Shown here: positions 9,519-18,693 of the stretch, one piece after another
Layout of the letters: every line of letters starts with the position of its first letter
Position numbering within the stretch: the stretch's first letter is position 1
Assembly (NCBI GenBank): GCA_035411585.1
Contig: DAONTI010000014.1
Span: 41,698 to 105,697, forward strand
Reading direction: 5' to 3'
Origin: MWDV01 sp002070715
GTDB taxonomy: Bacteria > Verrucomicrobiota > Verrucomicrobiia > Limisphaerales > MWDV01
Length of the DNA stretch: 64,000 bases
Made by a program: the position numbers and the translations under genes
The notes under the pieces: generated by a model
The model's input: only the letters and a program-made list of their open reading frames with translations
What the model was told of the DNA's origin: nothing
Database searches by the model: none

Positions 9519-10328
9519 ATGTTGAAGCGACCGCATTACGTCGCACTGATTATTGTGACCTTGATCGCGCTGGTGGTGTTGAACCTGCCCGGCGGAGCGG
9601 TCGCGCGCCTGCGTTTTGCGTTCAACGGTTTTTTTCTTCCCCTGTTTGGTTTCGCGGCCACCTCGCAAAATCTCGCCGGGCAGGCGGGCGATCTGCTGGT
9701 GCCCCGGCGCGAACTGATTCGGGAAAATCAACAACTCCGCCGGGACAACCAACAACTGCAACTGGTGGCGACGCAGGCGGTGGAAATCGCCCGGGAAAAC
9801 GCCCGGCTCCGGCAATTCCTGGGCTGGCGCGAGCAAGCGCCGTGGAAAGGCCGGCTCAAGCTGGGCCAAGTCATCCTCCGGGAACCGGCCAACTGGTGGC
9901 GCACCGTGCAGATTGATCTGGGCAGCCGCGACGGGCTGCGCACCAACCTGCCGGTTTTGACTGTGGAGGGATTGGTGGGCCGCGTTTCCGCGGTGAGCTT
10001 TGACCGGGCCCAGGTGGTTTTGCTCGGCGACCCCAACTGCCGCGTGGCGGCCCTGGTGGAAAATGCGACGCGGGACAACGGGGTTCTCGGCCCGTCTGGT
10101 CCGGTGCCGGGCGATGTGGCGGTGCTGAGTTATCTGCCGCCCGGCGCTGTCGTGAAACCCGGGCAAAAGGTGGTGACCAGCGGTTTGGGCGGGATCTTCC
10201 CCAAGGGCATTCCCATCGGGCAGGTGTTGGATTCGCAGTCGGTGGAATTCGGGCTGTACGTCGAGGCGCGCGTCAAGCTGGCCGCCAATCTCAACGGCTT
10301 GGAGGAAATCTGGGTGTTAATGCCATGA
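9519..10328 (+). CDS. mreC: Rod shape-determining protein MreC
   Basis: A 269-residue bitopic inner-membrane protein with a short cytoplasmic N-terminus and one membrane helix at residues about 8-24 (YVALIIVTLIALVVLNL). A periplasmic coiled coil at about 55-95 is rich in Gln, Arg and Asn (RELIRENQQLRRDNQQLQ). A beta-barrel domain begins about residue 105, with the family signatures VDLGSRDGLRTNLPV-like (here IDLGSRDGLRTNLPV), GLVGRV and VVTSGLGGIFPKGIPIGQV. MreC links MreB to the PBP2-RodA synthase. The stop overlaps mreD by 4 bp, showing translational coupling. Confidence 0.95.
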   Translation: MLKRPHYVALIIVTLIALVVLNLPGGAVARLRFAFNGFFLPLFGFAATSQNLAGQAGDLLVPRRELIRENQQLRRDNQQLQLVATQAVEIARENARLRQFLGWREQAPWKGRLKLGQVILREPANWWRTVQIDLGSRDGLRTNLPVLTVEGLVGRVSAVSFDRAQVVLLGDPNCRVAALVENATRDNGVLGPSGPVPGDVAVLSYLPPGAVVKPGQKVVTSGLGGIFPKGIPIGQVLDSQSVEFGLYVEARVKLAANLNGLEEIWVLMP

Positions 10329-10876
10329 ACGTGATTCCCACCCTGTTGATCCTATTGATGGCCCTTGTGGTCGCGTTTGCGCAGGCGTGGTGGGGCGGTC
10401 TGCGCGGATGGATCGGAGTCCAAGTGGACTTGTTGCCGGCTCTCATGGTGTGTGCCGCGTTGCAAACCCGTCTGGCCACCGTCGCGTTGCTGGCCGTGTT
10501 CGGCGGACTCGGTTTCGACGCGCTCTCCGCGAATCCCTGGGGGATTTCCATTCTGCCGTTGTTCGTGGTCGGCCTGGGCTTGTACGCATGGCGGGGGTTG
10601 ATTTTGCGCCAGCAGGCGTTTGCGCAATTCATGCTAGGTCTAGCGGCCTGCGGCGTGGTCCCGCTGCTGACCTTGCTGCTGCTGCTGACGGCGGGTTATG
10701 CGCCTTTGGTGGGCTGGGGCACGGTCTGGCAACTGGCGGTCATGGCCTTGGTCGGCGGCAGCCTGACGCCGCCGCTCTGCCGGTTCTTCGAGGCGGGACA
10801 ACTGGCCCTGAGTTACCGCCGGCATACGCAATCCAGTTTTCGCCCCGACCGGGACATCCGACGGGGGCGCCGGTGA
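10325..10876 (+). CDS. mreD: Rod shape-determining protein MreD
   Basis: A 183-residue integral membrane protein with about five hydrophobic helices (VIPTLLILLMALVVAFAQ, LLPALMVCAALQ, ISILPLFVVGLGLYAW, FMLGLAACGVVPLLTLLLLL, LAVMALVGGSLTPPL). The motif GLGFDALSANPWGISIL fits the MreD-typical region after helix three. It starts in an ATGA overlap with the mreC stop and is followed 3 bp later by the PBP2 gene. The sequence is weakly conserved in this family, so the identity rests on topology, size and position. Confidence 0.88.
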   Translation: MNVIPTLLILLMALVVAFAQAWWGGLRGWIGVQVDLLPALMVCAALQTRLATVALLAVFGGLGFDALSANPWGISILPLFVVGLGLYAWRGLILRQQAFAQFMLGLAACGVVPLLTLLLLLTAGYAPLVGWGTVWQLAVMALVGGSLTPPLCRFFEAGQLALSYRRHTQSSFRPDRDIRRGRR

Positions 10877-10879
10877 GCC

Positions 10880-12913
10880 ATGTTGATTTTTGACCAACTG
10901 AAAAAAAACGATCCGCCGCTCCGCGCGTTGACGCTGGGCGTGTTGATCGGGTTGGGCGTGTTGCTCGTCGGATTGTGGTGGGTGCAGATTGTTTTGGCGC
11001 GCGGGTATCAGGCCAGTTTGGAGACGCAATCGTTCCGCACCGTGCGCGTGCCGGCGCCGCGCGGCCGGATTCTGGATCGTCACGGCGTGGCGCTCGCGGA
11101 GAACCGTCCCCGGTTCAACATCGGACTTTATCTGGAGGAACTCAGTCCGCAGTTCCGGGCGACGTACCAGCAGGCGCGCCCCCGGCAGGTGATCACGAAT
11201 GCCCTGCCCGCCTGGACCCGCTGGCTGGGCTTCCATACCGTCAAGACCCAGTACGTGAAACTCAACCGCGCCGAGTCCGACGCCTTGCAATGGGCGGTGC
11301 GCACCGCAGTGGTCAGTAACACGGTGGCGGAACTGGCGACCCGCCTGCAGCAACCCGTCCCGTTCGATCCCGCCCAATTCCGGCGGCATTACCAATCGCG
11401 CCGGGCGCTGCCCTATCCCGCGCTGGTGGACCTGGCCCCGGTGCAGGTGGCGCGGTTTCAAGAACAAGACGCCGGGCTGCTCGCGGCCGATCTCGAAATC
11501 CAGTCCCTGCGGGTTTATCCCTTCCAAGCCACCGCCGCGCACGTGCTCGGTTACCTGACCAGCGATGACACCTCGCATCCGGGCGAAGAGGCGTCCCCCT
11601 CCTATCGGTTGCCGGACTATCGCGGATTGGTGGGCATCGAAGGCGGTTACGACGCGCAGTTGCGGGGACGGGCGGGGGCAAAATCGGTGTTGGTCAACAT
11701 CCTCGGCTACCGTGAGTCCGAGGTGGTTTGGAGCGCCAACGAACCAGGGCGGAACGCCGTGCTGACCTTGGACGTGCGGATGCAGAAGGCGGCGGAACAA
11801 GCCTTGGTCCGTTCCGGTGTCAATGTCCGCGGCGCGGCGGTGGTGATGGACGTGCGCAATGGGGATATTCTCGCCCTGGCGTCTGTGCCCGCGCCGAATC
11901 CCAACCATTTCGTGCAGGGGTTTCCGCCGGGGGAACTGGCCAAGCTGAACCACCCCACCCTGCGCCCGCAGATCAATCGCGCCACACAGGAACACTATGC
12001 GCCGGGTTCGATTTTCAAAGTGATCGTGGGTCTGGCCTGCTTGGAGAACGGCTTGAATCCGCGCGCCACTTATCGCGTGCAACCGAATCCGGCAAACCCG
12101 GGGCGCGGCATTATCTACGTGGGCCGGCGCTCGTTTCGCGATCTGGCGTCGCCCGGGGATTACGATTTCCGCCGCGCCCTGCTCAAGTCCAGCAACGCGT
12201 ATTTCATCGCCCAAGGCCTTCAAGTGGCGGGGATTGAGAACATTGTGAAACTCGGCCAGCGACTGCACCTGGGCGAACGCGTCAACCTGGGCACCCGCCA
12301 GGAAACCGCCGGCGTTTTTCCCTCACTGCGCCAAGTCACCGGCGGCAACTGGCGCGACGGCGACACGGCGAATCTCTGTCTGGGTCAGGGACCGATTGCG
12401 GTGACGCCCTTGCAGATGGCAGTGATGACAGCGGCGATTGCCAACGGCGGCACCGTGTTTTGGCCGCGGTTGGTGGCGCGATTGGAAGCACGGACGGATG
12501 AGGCCGGGCCGGCAACTGCGGAGGAAACCTTCCCCGCCGCCCGGGTGCGGAACACTTTGGGGGTGAGCGACCGTAGTTTGCGCTGGCTGCATGAAGCCAT
12601 GCTGGCGGATACCGAGGACCCGGAAGGGACCGCCTACAAACCGTTCCGCGAATACTATCGCCAGCCGCACGCGTGGCGGGTGTGCGGCAAAACCGGGACG
12701 GCGCAGGTCATGGACGCCCATAACCGCCTGACCGGACACACCACTTGGTTCATTGCCTACGCTCCCTACGAAGCGCCGCGTTACGCGGTGGTGGTCATGG
12801 TGGAGGATGGCGGATCGGGCGGCGGCACGTGCGCCCCCATCGCCCGCGATATTTTCACCGCCCTGCAGCGCCTCGAAACCGGCGGGGCCAATGGGTTGGC
12901 CTACACTCCCTGA
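10880..12913 (+). CDS. mrdA: Penicillin-binding protein 2 (elongasome transpeptidase)
   Basis: A 677-residue class B PBP that cross-links peptidoglycan during elongation. A membrane anchor spans residues about 17-35. The N-terminal dimerisation domain has the family motif RGRILDRHGVALAEN at about 55-70 and a GLVGIEGGYDAQLRGRAGAK segment near 250. The transpeptidase motifs are all present: S377-x-x-K380 in APGSIFK, S437-S-N439 in LLKSSNAYF, and K604-T-G606 in GKTGTAQ. It starts 3 bp after mreD and is followed 1 bp later by rodA, its glycosyltransferase partner. Confidence 0.95.
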   Translation: MLIFDQLKKNDPPLRALTLGVLIGLGVLLVGLWWVQIVLARGYQASLETQSFRTVRVPAPRGRILDRHGVALAENRPRFNIGLYLEELSPQFRATYQQARPRQVITNALPAWTRWLGFHTVKTQYVKLNRAESDALQWAVRTAVVSNTVAELATRLQQPVPFDPAQFRRHYQSRRALPYPALVDLAPVQVARFQEQDAGLLAADLEIQSLRVYPFQATAAHVLGYLTSDDTSHPGEEASPSYRLPDYRGLVGIEGGYDAQLRGRAGAKSVLVNILGYRESEVVWSANEPGRNAVLTLDVRMQKAAEQALVRSGVNVRGAAVVMDVRNGDILALASVPAPNPNHFVQGFPPGELAKLNHPTLRPQINRATQEHYAPGSIFKVIVGLACLENGLNPRATYRVQPNPANPGRGIIYVGRRSFRDLASPGDYDFRRALLKSSNAYFIAQGLQVAGIENIVKLGQRLHLGERVNLGTRQETAGVFPSLRQVTGGNWRDGDTANLCLGQGPIAVTPLQMAVMTAAIANGGTVFWPRLVARLEARTDEAGPATAEETFPAARVRNTLGVSDRSLRWLHEAMLADTEDPEGTAYKPFREYYRQPHAWRVCGKTGTAQVMDAHNRLTGHTTWFIAYAPYEAPRYAVVVMVEDGGSGGGTCAPIARDIFTALQRLETGGANGLAYTP

Positions 12914-12914
12914 C

Positions 12915-14123
12915 ATGTACGACGCCCTCCTCAACGAACGCCAGTCGCGCTTGGACAAACTCCAAGCGGGCGCGGTGCTGGGATTGATGCTGGTGGGCGC
13001 GTTGTTTGTGTACAGCGCCACGATGGTGAACGAAGCGGCGCAGCTCGCGCCGTTGCTGCAGCAGAGTTGGTTCCGGCAATTGTTGTGGTACGCCGTGGGC
13101 GCGGGCGGGGCGCTGGCGTTGTGTCTGGTGGACTATCAAACCCTGGCGCGTTGGTCGTTGGTGGCGTACGGCATCACGCTCGTGTTGTTGCTGGCGGTGT
13201 TGATTCCCGGTGTGGGATCGGTTCGTTACGGCGCGCGCCGCTGGCTCGACCTGGGATTTTTTCAGTTCCAACCCTCGGAATTTGCGAAACTGGCGGTGGT
13301 GCTCGCTCTGGCGCATTTCCTGAGCCGGCCCCGCGAGGAATTGAAGACGGCGGCGGTGTACTGGAAGGCCATCGGTCTGATGTTGCTGCCGTTCGCGCTG
13401 ATTCTAAAGGAGCCGGATCTGGGCTCCGCCATTGTCCTGCTGCCCACCGGGCTGGTGATGATGTACGTGGCCGGCGTGCCGCGGCGGTTCCTGCTGCGGT
13501 TGGTGGGCGGCGTCGGCATCGTGATGACGCTGTTCCTCGTGGACGTGCTCTTCGCCCCGCCTCATTGGCAGATCAAGCTGGAGGATTATCAGCGGCGGCG
13601 GTTGCAGGTCTATTTCGGCATCCGTTCCATTCCCCCGGACGCCACGCCGGCGGAACGGCAGCGGTTGCTGAACGAGTATCGCGATTATTTTCATAACATT
13701 CGACAGGCGCTCATCTCCGTCGGCTCCGGTGGGTTGACGGGCAAGGGCTGGCGGCAGGGCACTCAGAATGCCCTGGGTTATCTGCCGCGGGCCGTGGCGC
13801 ACAACGACTTCATCTTCTCTGTCATCGCCGAGGAGAAGGGATTTGTCGGCAGCGTGACGGTGCTCACGCTGTATGCGGTGGTCCTGTTCACCGGAATCCG
13901 GATCGCCGGCCAGGCGCGCGACCGCCTGGGAAGGTTGCTGGCTGTGGGCGTGGTGACCCTGCTCTTCAGCCAGGTTTTCATCAATATCGGCATGAACATT
14001 CGCCTCATGCCCGTGACGGGCGTCCCGCTGCCGCTGCTTTCCTACGGCGGATCCTCAGTGGTCGGCTCGTTGATCGCCATGGGCTTGATGCAAAACGTGT
14101 ACAGATACCGAAAAGGTTATTGA
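12915..14123 (+). CDS. rodA: SEDS peptidoglycan glycosyltransferase RodA
   Basis: The start is at the ATG directly after the PBP2 stop (MYDALLNERQSRLDKLQAG), giving 402 residues; longer in-frame extensions lie inside the PBP2 gene. About ten membrane helices are visible. Conserved SEDS features include YGARRWLDLGFFQFQPSEFAK (cytoplasmic/periplasmic loop with the PSE motif), LKEPDLGSAIVLLPTG, FIFSVIAEEKGFVGS and GMNIRLMPVTGVPLPLLSYGGSS near the C-terminus. RodA polymerises lipid II with PBP2. The stop codon lies 2 bp before the ATG of the RNase E/G gene. Confidence 0.95.
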   Translation: MYDALLNERQSRLDKLQAGAVLGLMLVGALFVYSATMVNEAAQLAPLLQQSWFRQLLWYAVGAGGALALCLVDYQTLARWSLVAYGITLVLLLAVLIPGVGSVRYGARRWLDLGFFQFQPSEFAKLAVVLALAHFLSRPREELKTAAVYWKAIGLMLLPFALILKEPDLGSAIVLLPTGLVMMYVAGVPRRFLLRLVGGVGIVMTLFLVDVLFAPPHWQIKLEDYQRRRLQVYFGIRSIPPDATPAERQRLLNEYRDYFHNIRQALISVGSGGLTGKGWRQGTQNALGYLPRAVAHNDFIFSVIAEEKGFVGSVTVLTLYAVVLFTGIRIAGQARDRLGRLLAVGVVTLLFSQVFINIGMNIRLMPVTGVPLPLLSYGGSSVVGSLIAMGLMQNVYRYRKGY

Positions 14124-14125
14124 TT

Positions 14126-16090
14126 ATGAGTGAACGCAATTTTTCGCGGCGCCGCCGCGGCATGCGGTTTCGGCCGGCCGGCGGTTTGAGCGCCACGCCC
14201 CGCCAAAAGGCGGAGGCGCGGGAGGCCCGCGCGGCGACTACCCGCCGCGACGTCGTCGCTTCGGAAAAACTTTTTGAACGGCGGCATGAACATGAAATCG
14301 AACGGGCGCAAAACATCGCCGCCGGGTTGCCGCCCGATGGTGTGCCGCCGGCTCCGCCGGGCGCCGCGCCCGCGCGGACGGCCCAGCCGGCCGATTCCCC
14401 GGCGGCCACGGCGCGGATGAAGGAGAAGCCGTATCAACCCGTGCCCATCCCCGAGCCGCCGCCCAAGGGCATCGTTGACACCCTGCGCAGCGCGGCCAAC
14501 AAGATCGTGCAAAAGGTGCAACGGTTGCTGAAGCCCACCCCCAAAACGCACAAGGAAATCATCATCAACGCCGAATCGTTGGAGACCCGGGTGGCCATCC
14601 TGGAGGACGGCAAGCTGGAGGAATTCAACATCGAGCGCACCACCGAGGAACGGCTCGTGGGCAGCATCTTCAAGGGCCGCGTGCGCAATCTGGAGGAAGG
14701 CCTCAAAGCCGCGTTTGTGGACATCGGTTTTGAGAAGAACGCCTTTCTGCATTATTGGGACATCGTCCCGAATCAGTTCGACAGCAGCGTGGAAATCGTG
14801 GACCGCGGCGGCCGCAAACGCGACAAGCCGAAGATTACGCAGAAAGATGTACCGCGCCTGTACCCGCCGGGCAGTGATCTGATCGTGCAGGTCACCAAGG
14901 GGCCGATCGGCACCAAAGGCCCGCGGGTCACCACCAACCTGGTGCTGCCCGGGCGGTATCTCGTGCTGCTGCCGCAAGCCGATCAAAGCGGCATTTCGCG
15001 CAAGATCGAAAGCCAGCAGGAACGCCAGCGGTTGAAGAAAATTCTGCGGGAACTGGCGATCCCGGACGGCATGGGCGTGATCATGCGCACCGCCGGGGAG
15101 GGCCAGCAAAAACGGTACTTCGTGCGCGACCTCGCCTGGTTGCTCCAGGAATGGCACGGGATCACCGAACGCATCAAGGCCCAGCCCACCGCGACCTGTG
15201 TTTTTCAGGAACCGGACCTGATTGATCGCACGGTCCGCGATTTTCTCACCGAGGACGTGGAGCGCATTGTGGTGGATCATCCCAAGGCGGAGGAACGCAT
15301 GCGCGAAACCATCGCGCGGATTTCCCGCCGGTCGGCCAACAAGGTGAAGTTCTATAACGATTCCCAGCCGGTGTTTGACCGGTTCGGCATCAGCCGGCAG
15401 CTCGACAACGCCTTTGCGCGCACGGTTCATCTCAAGAGCGGCGGCTACCTCGTGGTGGATGAAACCGAGGCGCTCGTGGCCATTGACGTGAACACCGGAC
15501 GGCAGAAGGGCGGCAAGGATCAGGAAGCCACCATCCTCCTCACCAACCTGGAAGCCGCCGAGGAAATCGCCCGGCAGTTGCGCCTCCGCAACATGGGCGG
15601 CCTGATCGTGCTCGATTTCATTGACATGAAATCGCGCCGCGACCAGCAAAGCGTGTATCAAAAGGTCAAGGAGGGGCTGCGCCGGGACCGCGCCAAAACC
15701 CATGTGCTGCCCATCTCGCAACTGGGCCTCATGGAAATGACCCGCCAACGTCATTCCGAGAGCGTGTATGACGCCGTCTATGATGATTGCCCGTATTGCA
15801 AGGGGCGGGGCCGCGTCAAGAGCGCCCTGAGCATGAGCGTGGAAATCCAGCGCAAACTGGGGGAAATCCTCAAGAAACGCGCGCGGGACGAGTCGGATTT
15901 CCAACTGCGCATCGTCGTGCATCCGAAAGTGCTCGAACGACTGCGCACCCAGGACGAAAAACTCCTGATCGAAATGGAGAAGCGTTACTTCGGCAAACTC
16001 TCCTTCCGGGCCGATCCTGGGTTGCATGCGGAACAATTCAAAATCCTCAACGCGCTCAACAACGAGGAACTCGCCAGCCACGGCAGTTGA
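14126..16090 (+). CDS. rng: Ribonuclease E/G family endoribonuclease
   Basis: The ATG at 14126 directly follows the rodA stop; a TTG two codons earlier is less likely. The protein has 654 residues. Residues 1-140 are a low-complexity extension rich in Arg, Ala and Pro, with no domain recognised. From about 145 the S1-containing RNase E/G catalytic core runs to the end: ILEDGKLEEFNIER, GSIFKGRVRNLEEGLKAAFV, the DNase I-like region with D454-V-N456-T-G458, and the zinc-link C555-P-Y-C558. The C-terminal degradosome scaffold of E. coli RNase E is absent, so it is closer to RNase G in layout. In E. coli, rng also lies downstream of mreBCD (with maf between), so the position is a conserved neighbourhood. 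It processes rRNA and decays mRNA at single-stranded AU-rich sites. Confidence 0.93.
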   Translation: MSERNFSRRRRGMRFRPAGGLSATPRQKAEAREARAATTRRDVVASEKLFERRHEHEIERAQNIAAGLPPDGVPPAPPGAAPARTAQPADSPAATARMKEKPYQPVPIPEPPPKGIVDTLRSAANKIVQKVQRLLKPTPKTHKEIIINAESLETRVAILEDGKLEEFNIERTTEERLVGSIFKGRVRNLEEGLKAAFVDIGFEKNAFLHYWDIVPNQFDSSVEIVDRGGRKRDKPKITQKDVPRLYPPGSDLIVQVTKGPIGTKGPRVTTNLVLPGRYLVLLPQADQSGISRKIESQQERQRLKKILRELAIPDGMGVIMRTAGEGQQKRYFVRDLAWLLQEWHGITERIKAQPTATCVFQEPDLIDRTVRDFLTEDVERIVVDHPKAEERMRETIARISRRSANKVKFYNDSQPVFDRFGISRQLDNAFARTVHLKSGGYLVVDETEALVAIDVNTGRQKGGKDQEATILLTNLEAAEEIARQLRLRNMGGLIVLDFIDMKSRRDQQSVYQKVKEGLRRDRAKTHVLPISQLGLMEMTRQRHSESVYDAVYDDCPYCKGRGRVKSALSMSVEIQRKLGEILKKRARDESDFQLRIVVHPKVLERLRTQDEKLLIEMEKRYFGKLSFRADPGLHAEQFKILNALNNEELASHGS

Positions 16091-16094
16091 AGCG

Positions 16095-17567
16095 TTGATC
16101 GAGTGCGCGTCCCCTCCGGCCTTGGGGCGCGGGGTCGTCGCCACCGGCCCCGCGTCCTCTGAGCACAGCGCCGCCGCTTGGAGAAAGCCGGCGCGGTGGG
16201 GGTGGCTGCTGGCGGTGTTGTGGCTCCTTTGGGGGATTACGGTCCAGGCCGGGCCCCGTCTGAATTTCATCTTTATTCTTGTGGATGATCTCGGATGGAC
16301 GGACCTGGGCTGCCAGGGATCCACCTTTTATGCCACCCCGCATATTGATCAACTGGCGCGGGAGGGCATGCGCTTCACCCAAGCCTACGCCGCCTGCACC
16401 GTCTGTTCCCCCTCGCGCGCGTCGCTCCTGACCGGCAAATATCCCGCGCGGCTGCACATCACGGATTGGATCAAGGGCCATGTGCGGCCGCACGCCCGGT
16501 TGCGCGTGCCGGATTGGACCATGCACCTGCCGCGGGAGGAACGCACCTTGGGGGACGCTTTCCGGGAGGCCGGATACATCACCGCGAGCATTGGCAAATG
16601 GCATCTGGGCGGCCCGGAGTTTTACCCGGAACACCACGGCTTTGATGTGAACATCGGCGGCAATGACCGCGGCCATCCGCCCAGTTATTTCCCGCCCTAT
16701 CAACTGGCGAATCTCCCCGATGGTCCGCCGGGCGAGTTTCTATCCGACCGGTTGACGGCGGAAACGCTGGCGTTCATTGAACAGAACCGGACCCGACCGT
16801 TCTTCATCTATCTTGCGCACTACGCCGTTCACACCCCGCTCATGGGCAAACCGGAGGTGATCGCCAAATACCAGGCGCAAGCCGACCCGCGGCAGCCGCA
16901 TCACAACCCCCAATACGCCGCCCTCGTGGAAAGCGTGGACGACAGCGTGGGCCGCATCCGTGCCTGCCTCGATGCTTGGCAGCTCGCGGAAAACACGGTG
17001 ATTTTTTTCACCTCGGACAACGGTGGACTGACGGTGCGCAAGGTCACCAGCAACCATCCGTTGCGCGCGGGCAAGGGGTCCGCGTACGAAGGCGGCGTGC
17101 GCGTGCCGTTGCTGGTCCGGTGGCCCGGGGTCACGCCGCCCGGCAGTCTGTGCACCACCCCCGTCATCACGCCCGATTTTTATCCCACGCTGCTTGAGAT
17201 GGCCGGATTAAAACCCGCCCGGCACCAAGTCATTGATGGACGGAGCTTGGTGCCGCTGTTGCGTCAGCGGGGCGCGTTCCGACGTAACGCCCTTTACTGG
17301 CACTATCCCCATTATCATCCCGGCGGGGCCACGCCCTACAGTGCGGTGCGGGCGGGCGATTGGAAGTTGATTGAGTTTTTCGAGGATCAACACGTGGAGC
17401 TTTACCATCTGCGTGACGACCTCGGCGAAGCAAACGATCTGGCCGCCACGCACCCGGCCAAAGCCCGGGCCTTGCGCCGCCAACTTCACTCCTGGCGCCA
17501 ATCAGCGGGCGCCCAACTTCCCACGCCGAATCCCGACTTCGACGCGGCGCATCCTGACCGCAAGTAA
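16095..17567 (+). CDS. Secreted type I sulfatase (formylglycine)
   Basis: The core is a sulfatase. It has LVDDLGWTDLGC (metal-binding Asp pair), CSPSRASLLTGKYPAR (Cys-type formylglycine motif C-x-P-S-R), GKWHLGG and SDNGG (metal Asp/Asn). These cover the N-terminal catalytic domain and the C-terminal subdomain in about 450 residues, a normal length. A signal helix (WGWLLAVLWLLWGITVQAG) precedes it. No ATG lies between the RNase gene stop (16090) and the signal peptide, so the start is set at TTG 16095; TTG 16122 or a start inside the upstream gene are alternatives. Maturation needs a formylglycine-generating enzyme, not seen here. The substrate is unknown; sulfated polysaccharide fits the glycan-degrading gene content of the window. 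Confidence 0.88.
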   Translation: MIECASPPALGRGVVATGPASSEHSAAAWRKPARWGWLLAVLWLLWGITVQAGPRLNFIFILVDDLGWTDLGCQGSTFYATPHIDQLAREGMRFTQAYAACTVCSPSRASLLTGKYPARLHITDWIKGHVRPHARLRVPDWTMHLPREERTLGDAFREAGYITASIGKWHLGGPEFYPEHHGFDVNIGGNDRGHPPSYFPPYQLANLPDGPPGEFLSDRLTAETLAFIEQNRTRPFFIYLAHYAVHTPLMGKPEVIAKYQAQADPRQPHHNPQYAALVESVDDSVGRIRACLDAWQLAENTVIFFTSDNGGLTVRKVTSNHPLRAGKGSAYEGGVRVPLLVRWPGVTPPGSLCTTPVITPDFYPTLLEMAGLKPARHQVIDGRSLVPLLRQRGAFRRNALYWHYPHYHPGGATPYSAVRAGDWKLIEFFEDQHVELYHLRDDLGEANDLAATHPAKARALRRQLHSWRQSAGAQLPTPNPDFDAAHPDRK

Positions 17568-17756
17568 CCGGTCACCACACGATAAGCAACGCACGCCGTT
17601 GCCCGGATTGTTCGCGGAGACCGCGGCATGGTTCGGCTCGCAGATTTCGCTGGAAAAATCATCCGCCCGCTGACGGTGTTGCTACTCGAAAGGAAACTTG
17701 GATTCCTTCAACACCATCAAATCACGGGCGGCTGTTGGGGAACGACTATTGAAGAC

Positions 17757-17833
17757 TGGTACGCGGGGCGGGGGTCGAACCCACAACCTTCGGCTCCGGA
17801 GGCCGACGCTCTATCCAATTGAGCTACCCGCGC
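17757..17833 (-). tRNA. tRNA-Arg (anticodon CCG), CCA encoded
   Basis: On the minus strand a 77-nt cloverleaf is complete. The acceptor stem GCGCGGG pairs with CCCGCGT (first pair G-U). The D arm reads GCTCAATTGGATAGAGC. The anticodon stem TCGGC/GCCGA encloses the loop CTCCGGA with anticodon CCG (reads CGG). The T stem GTGGG/CCCGC encloses TTCGACC. The discriminator is A and the 3' CCA is encoded in the genome. It lies between the sulfatase and radC genes, read opposite to both. The rest of the 377-base gap holds no gene. Confidence 0.95.
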
Positions 17834-17944
17834 AACTGGCCGCATCCTAGAATATCCCCCGGTGCGGAGCAATCCCTTTGCGGCCCGAACCGCGGGTTGA
17901 TTTTTCGCGTGTCATTGGGAGATGTCTGAATTACAACGCCTCGT

Positions 17945-18655
17945 ATGACACACAGCACGCGGCTCAAGGATCAGCCGGCCAGCGAGCGGCCCCGCGAACG
18001 GCTCGTGGCCCAGGGCGCGGGGGCGTTGAAGAACGCCGAACTGATTGCGATCCTGCTCCGCACCGGCTGCCAGGGCATGAACGCCGTCAAGGTGGGCGAG
18101 CGATTGCTGGCCCAATACGGATCGTTGCAGGAACTGGCCCGGGCGTCGGTGGACGATTTGCGCCGGGTGAAAGGGATCGGGCGCGACAAAGCGGTGACCC
18201 TGGTGGCGGCCTTCGCGCTGGCGCAGAAGATGGCGGCGGATTTACAGCGGGAATCGCCCATTCTCGACAACCCGGAGGCGGTCGCCGATTTGATGCGCGA
18301 AGACGGTCGCTTCCGGCCCGTGGAAACCTTGTTCGCGTTGTTGCTCAACAGCCGTCGGCGCCTGATCCGGGTGGAGCAGATTTCGCAAGGCACCCTCGAC
18401 ACCATCCTGGTTCATGCGCGGGAAGTGTTCAAAGCCGCGATTGCCGCCAATGCCGCCCGGATCGTGTTGGTGCATAACCATCCCAGCGGCGACCCCACGC
18501 CTTCGGAGGCAGACATCAAAGTCACGCGTGACCTCATCCGGGCCGGGCATTTGCTTAAAATCGAAGTGGATGACCACCTCATCCTCGGCCGGAAAACTTC
18601 GGAGCGGGACCAGGATTACGTGTCGTTGCGGGAATTGGGTTACTTCTACACGTAA
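17945..18655 (+). CDS. radC: RadC-family JAB-domain protein
   Basis: A 236-residue protein, standard length. Residues about 15-85 are the helix-hairpin-helix UPF0758 N-terminal domain (GAGALKNAELIAILLRTG, and RVKGIGRDKA as the hairpin). Residues about 115-236 are the JAB/MPN domain with the metalloprotease-like motif H177-N-H179-P-S-G-D-P-T-P-S187-E-A-D190 complete. RadC is often linked to DNA repair or recombination, but its biochemical role is unsettled. The gene is convergent with the following minus-strand hypothetical gene. Confidence 0.92.
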   Translation: MTHSTRLKDQPASERPRERLVAQGAGALKNAELIAILLRTGCQGMNAVKVGERLLAQYGSLQELARASVDDLRRVKGIGRDKAVTLVAAFALAQKMAADLQRESPILDNPEAVADLMREDGRFRPVETLFALLLNSRRRLIRVEQISQGTLDTILVHAREVFKAAIAANAARIVLVHNHPSGDPTPSEADIKVTRDLIRAGHLLKIEVDDHLILGRKTSERDQDYVSLRELGYFYT

Positions 18656-18693
18656 CGACGAGAACGGGGTCGGGGCCGCGCTGAACCCTTGAG

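Noticed and set aside
10640..12268. Minus-strand frame of 542 codons opposite the PBP2 gene
   Set aside because: Composition is that of an antisense shadow and PBP2 motifs are complete on the plus strand.
14117..16324. Minus-strand frame of 735 codons opposite RNase E/G
   Set aside because: Low-complexity antisense product; the plus strand encodes a full RNase E/G.
17757..18655. tRNA-Arg plus radC as an integration hot spot
   Set aside because: No integrase, direct repeat of the tRNA end or foreign gene block is visible around the tRNA.
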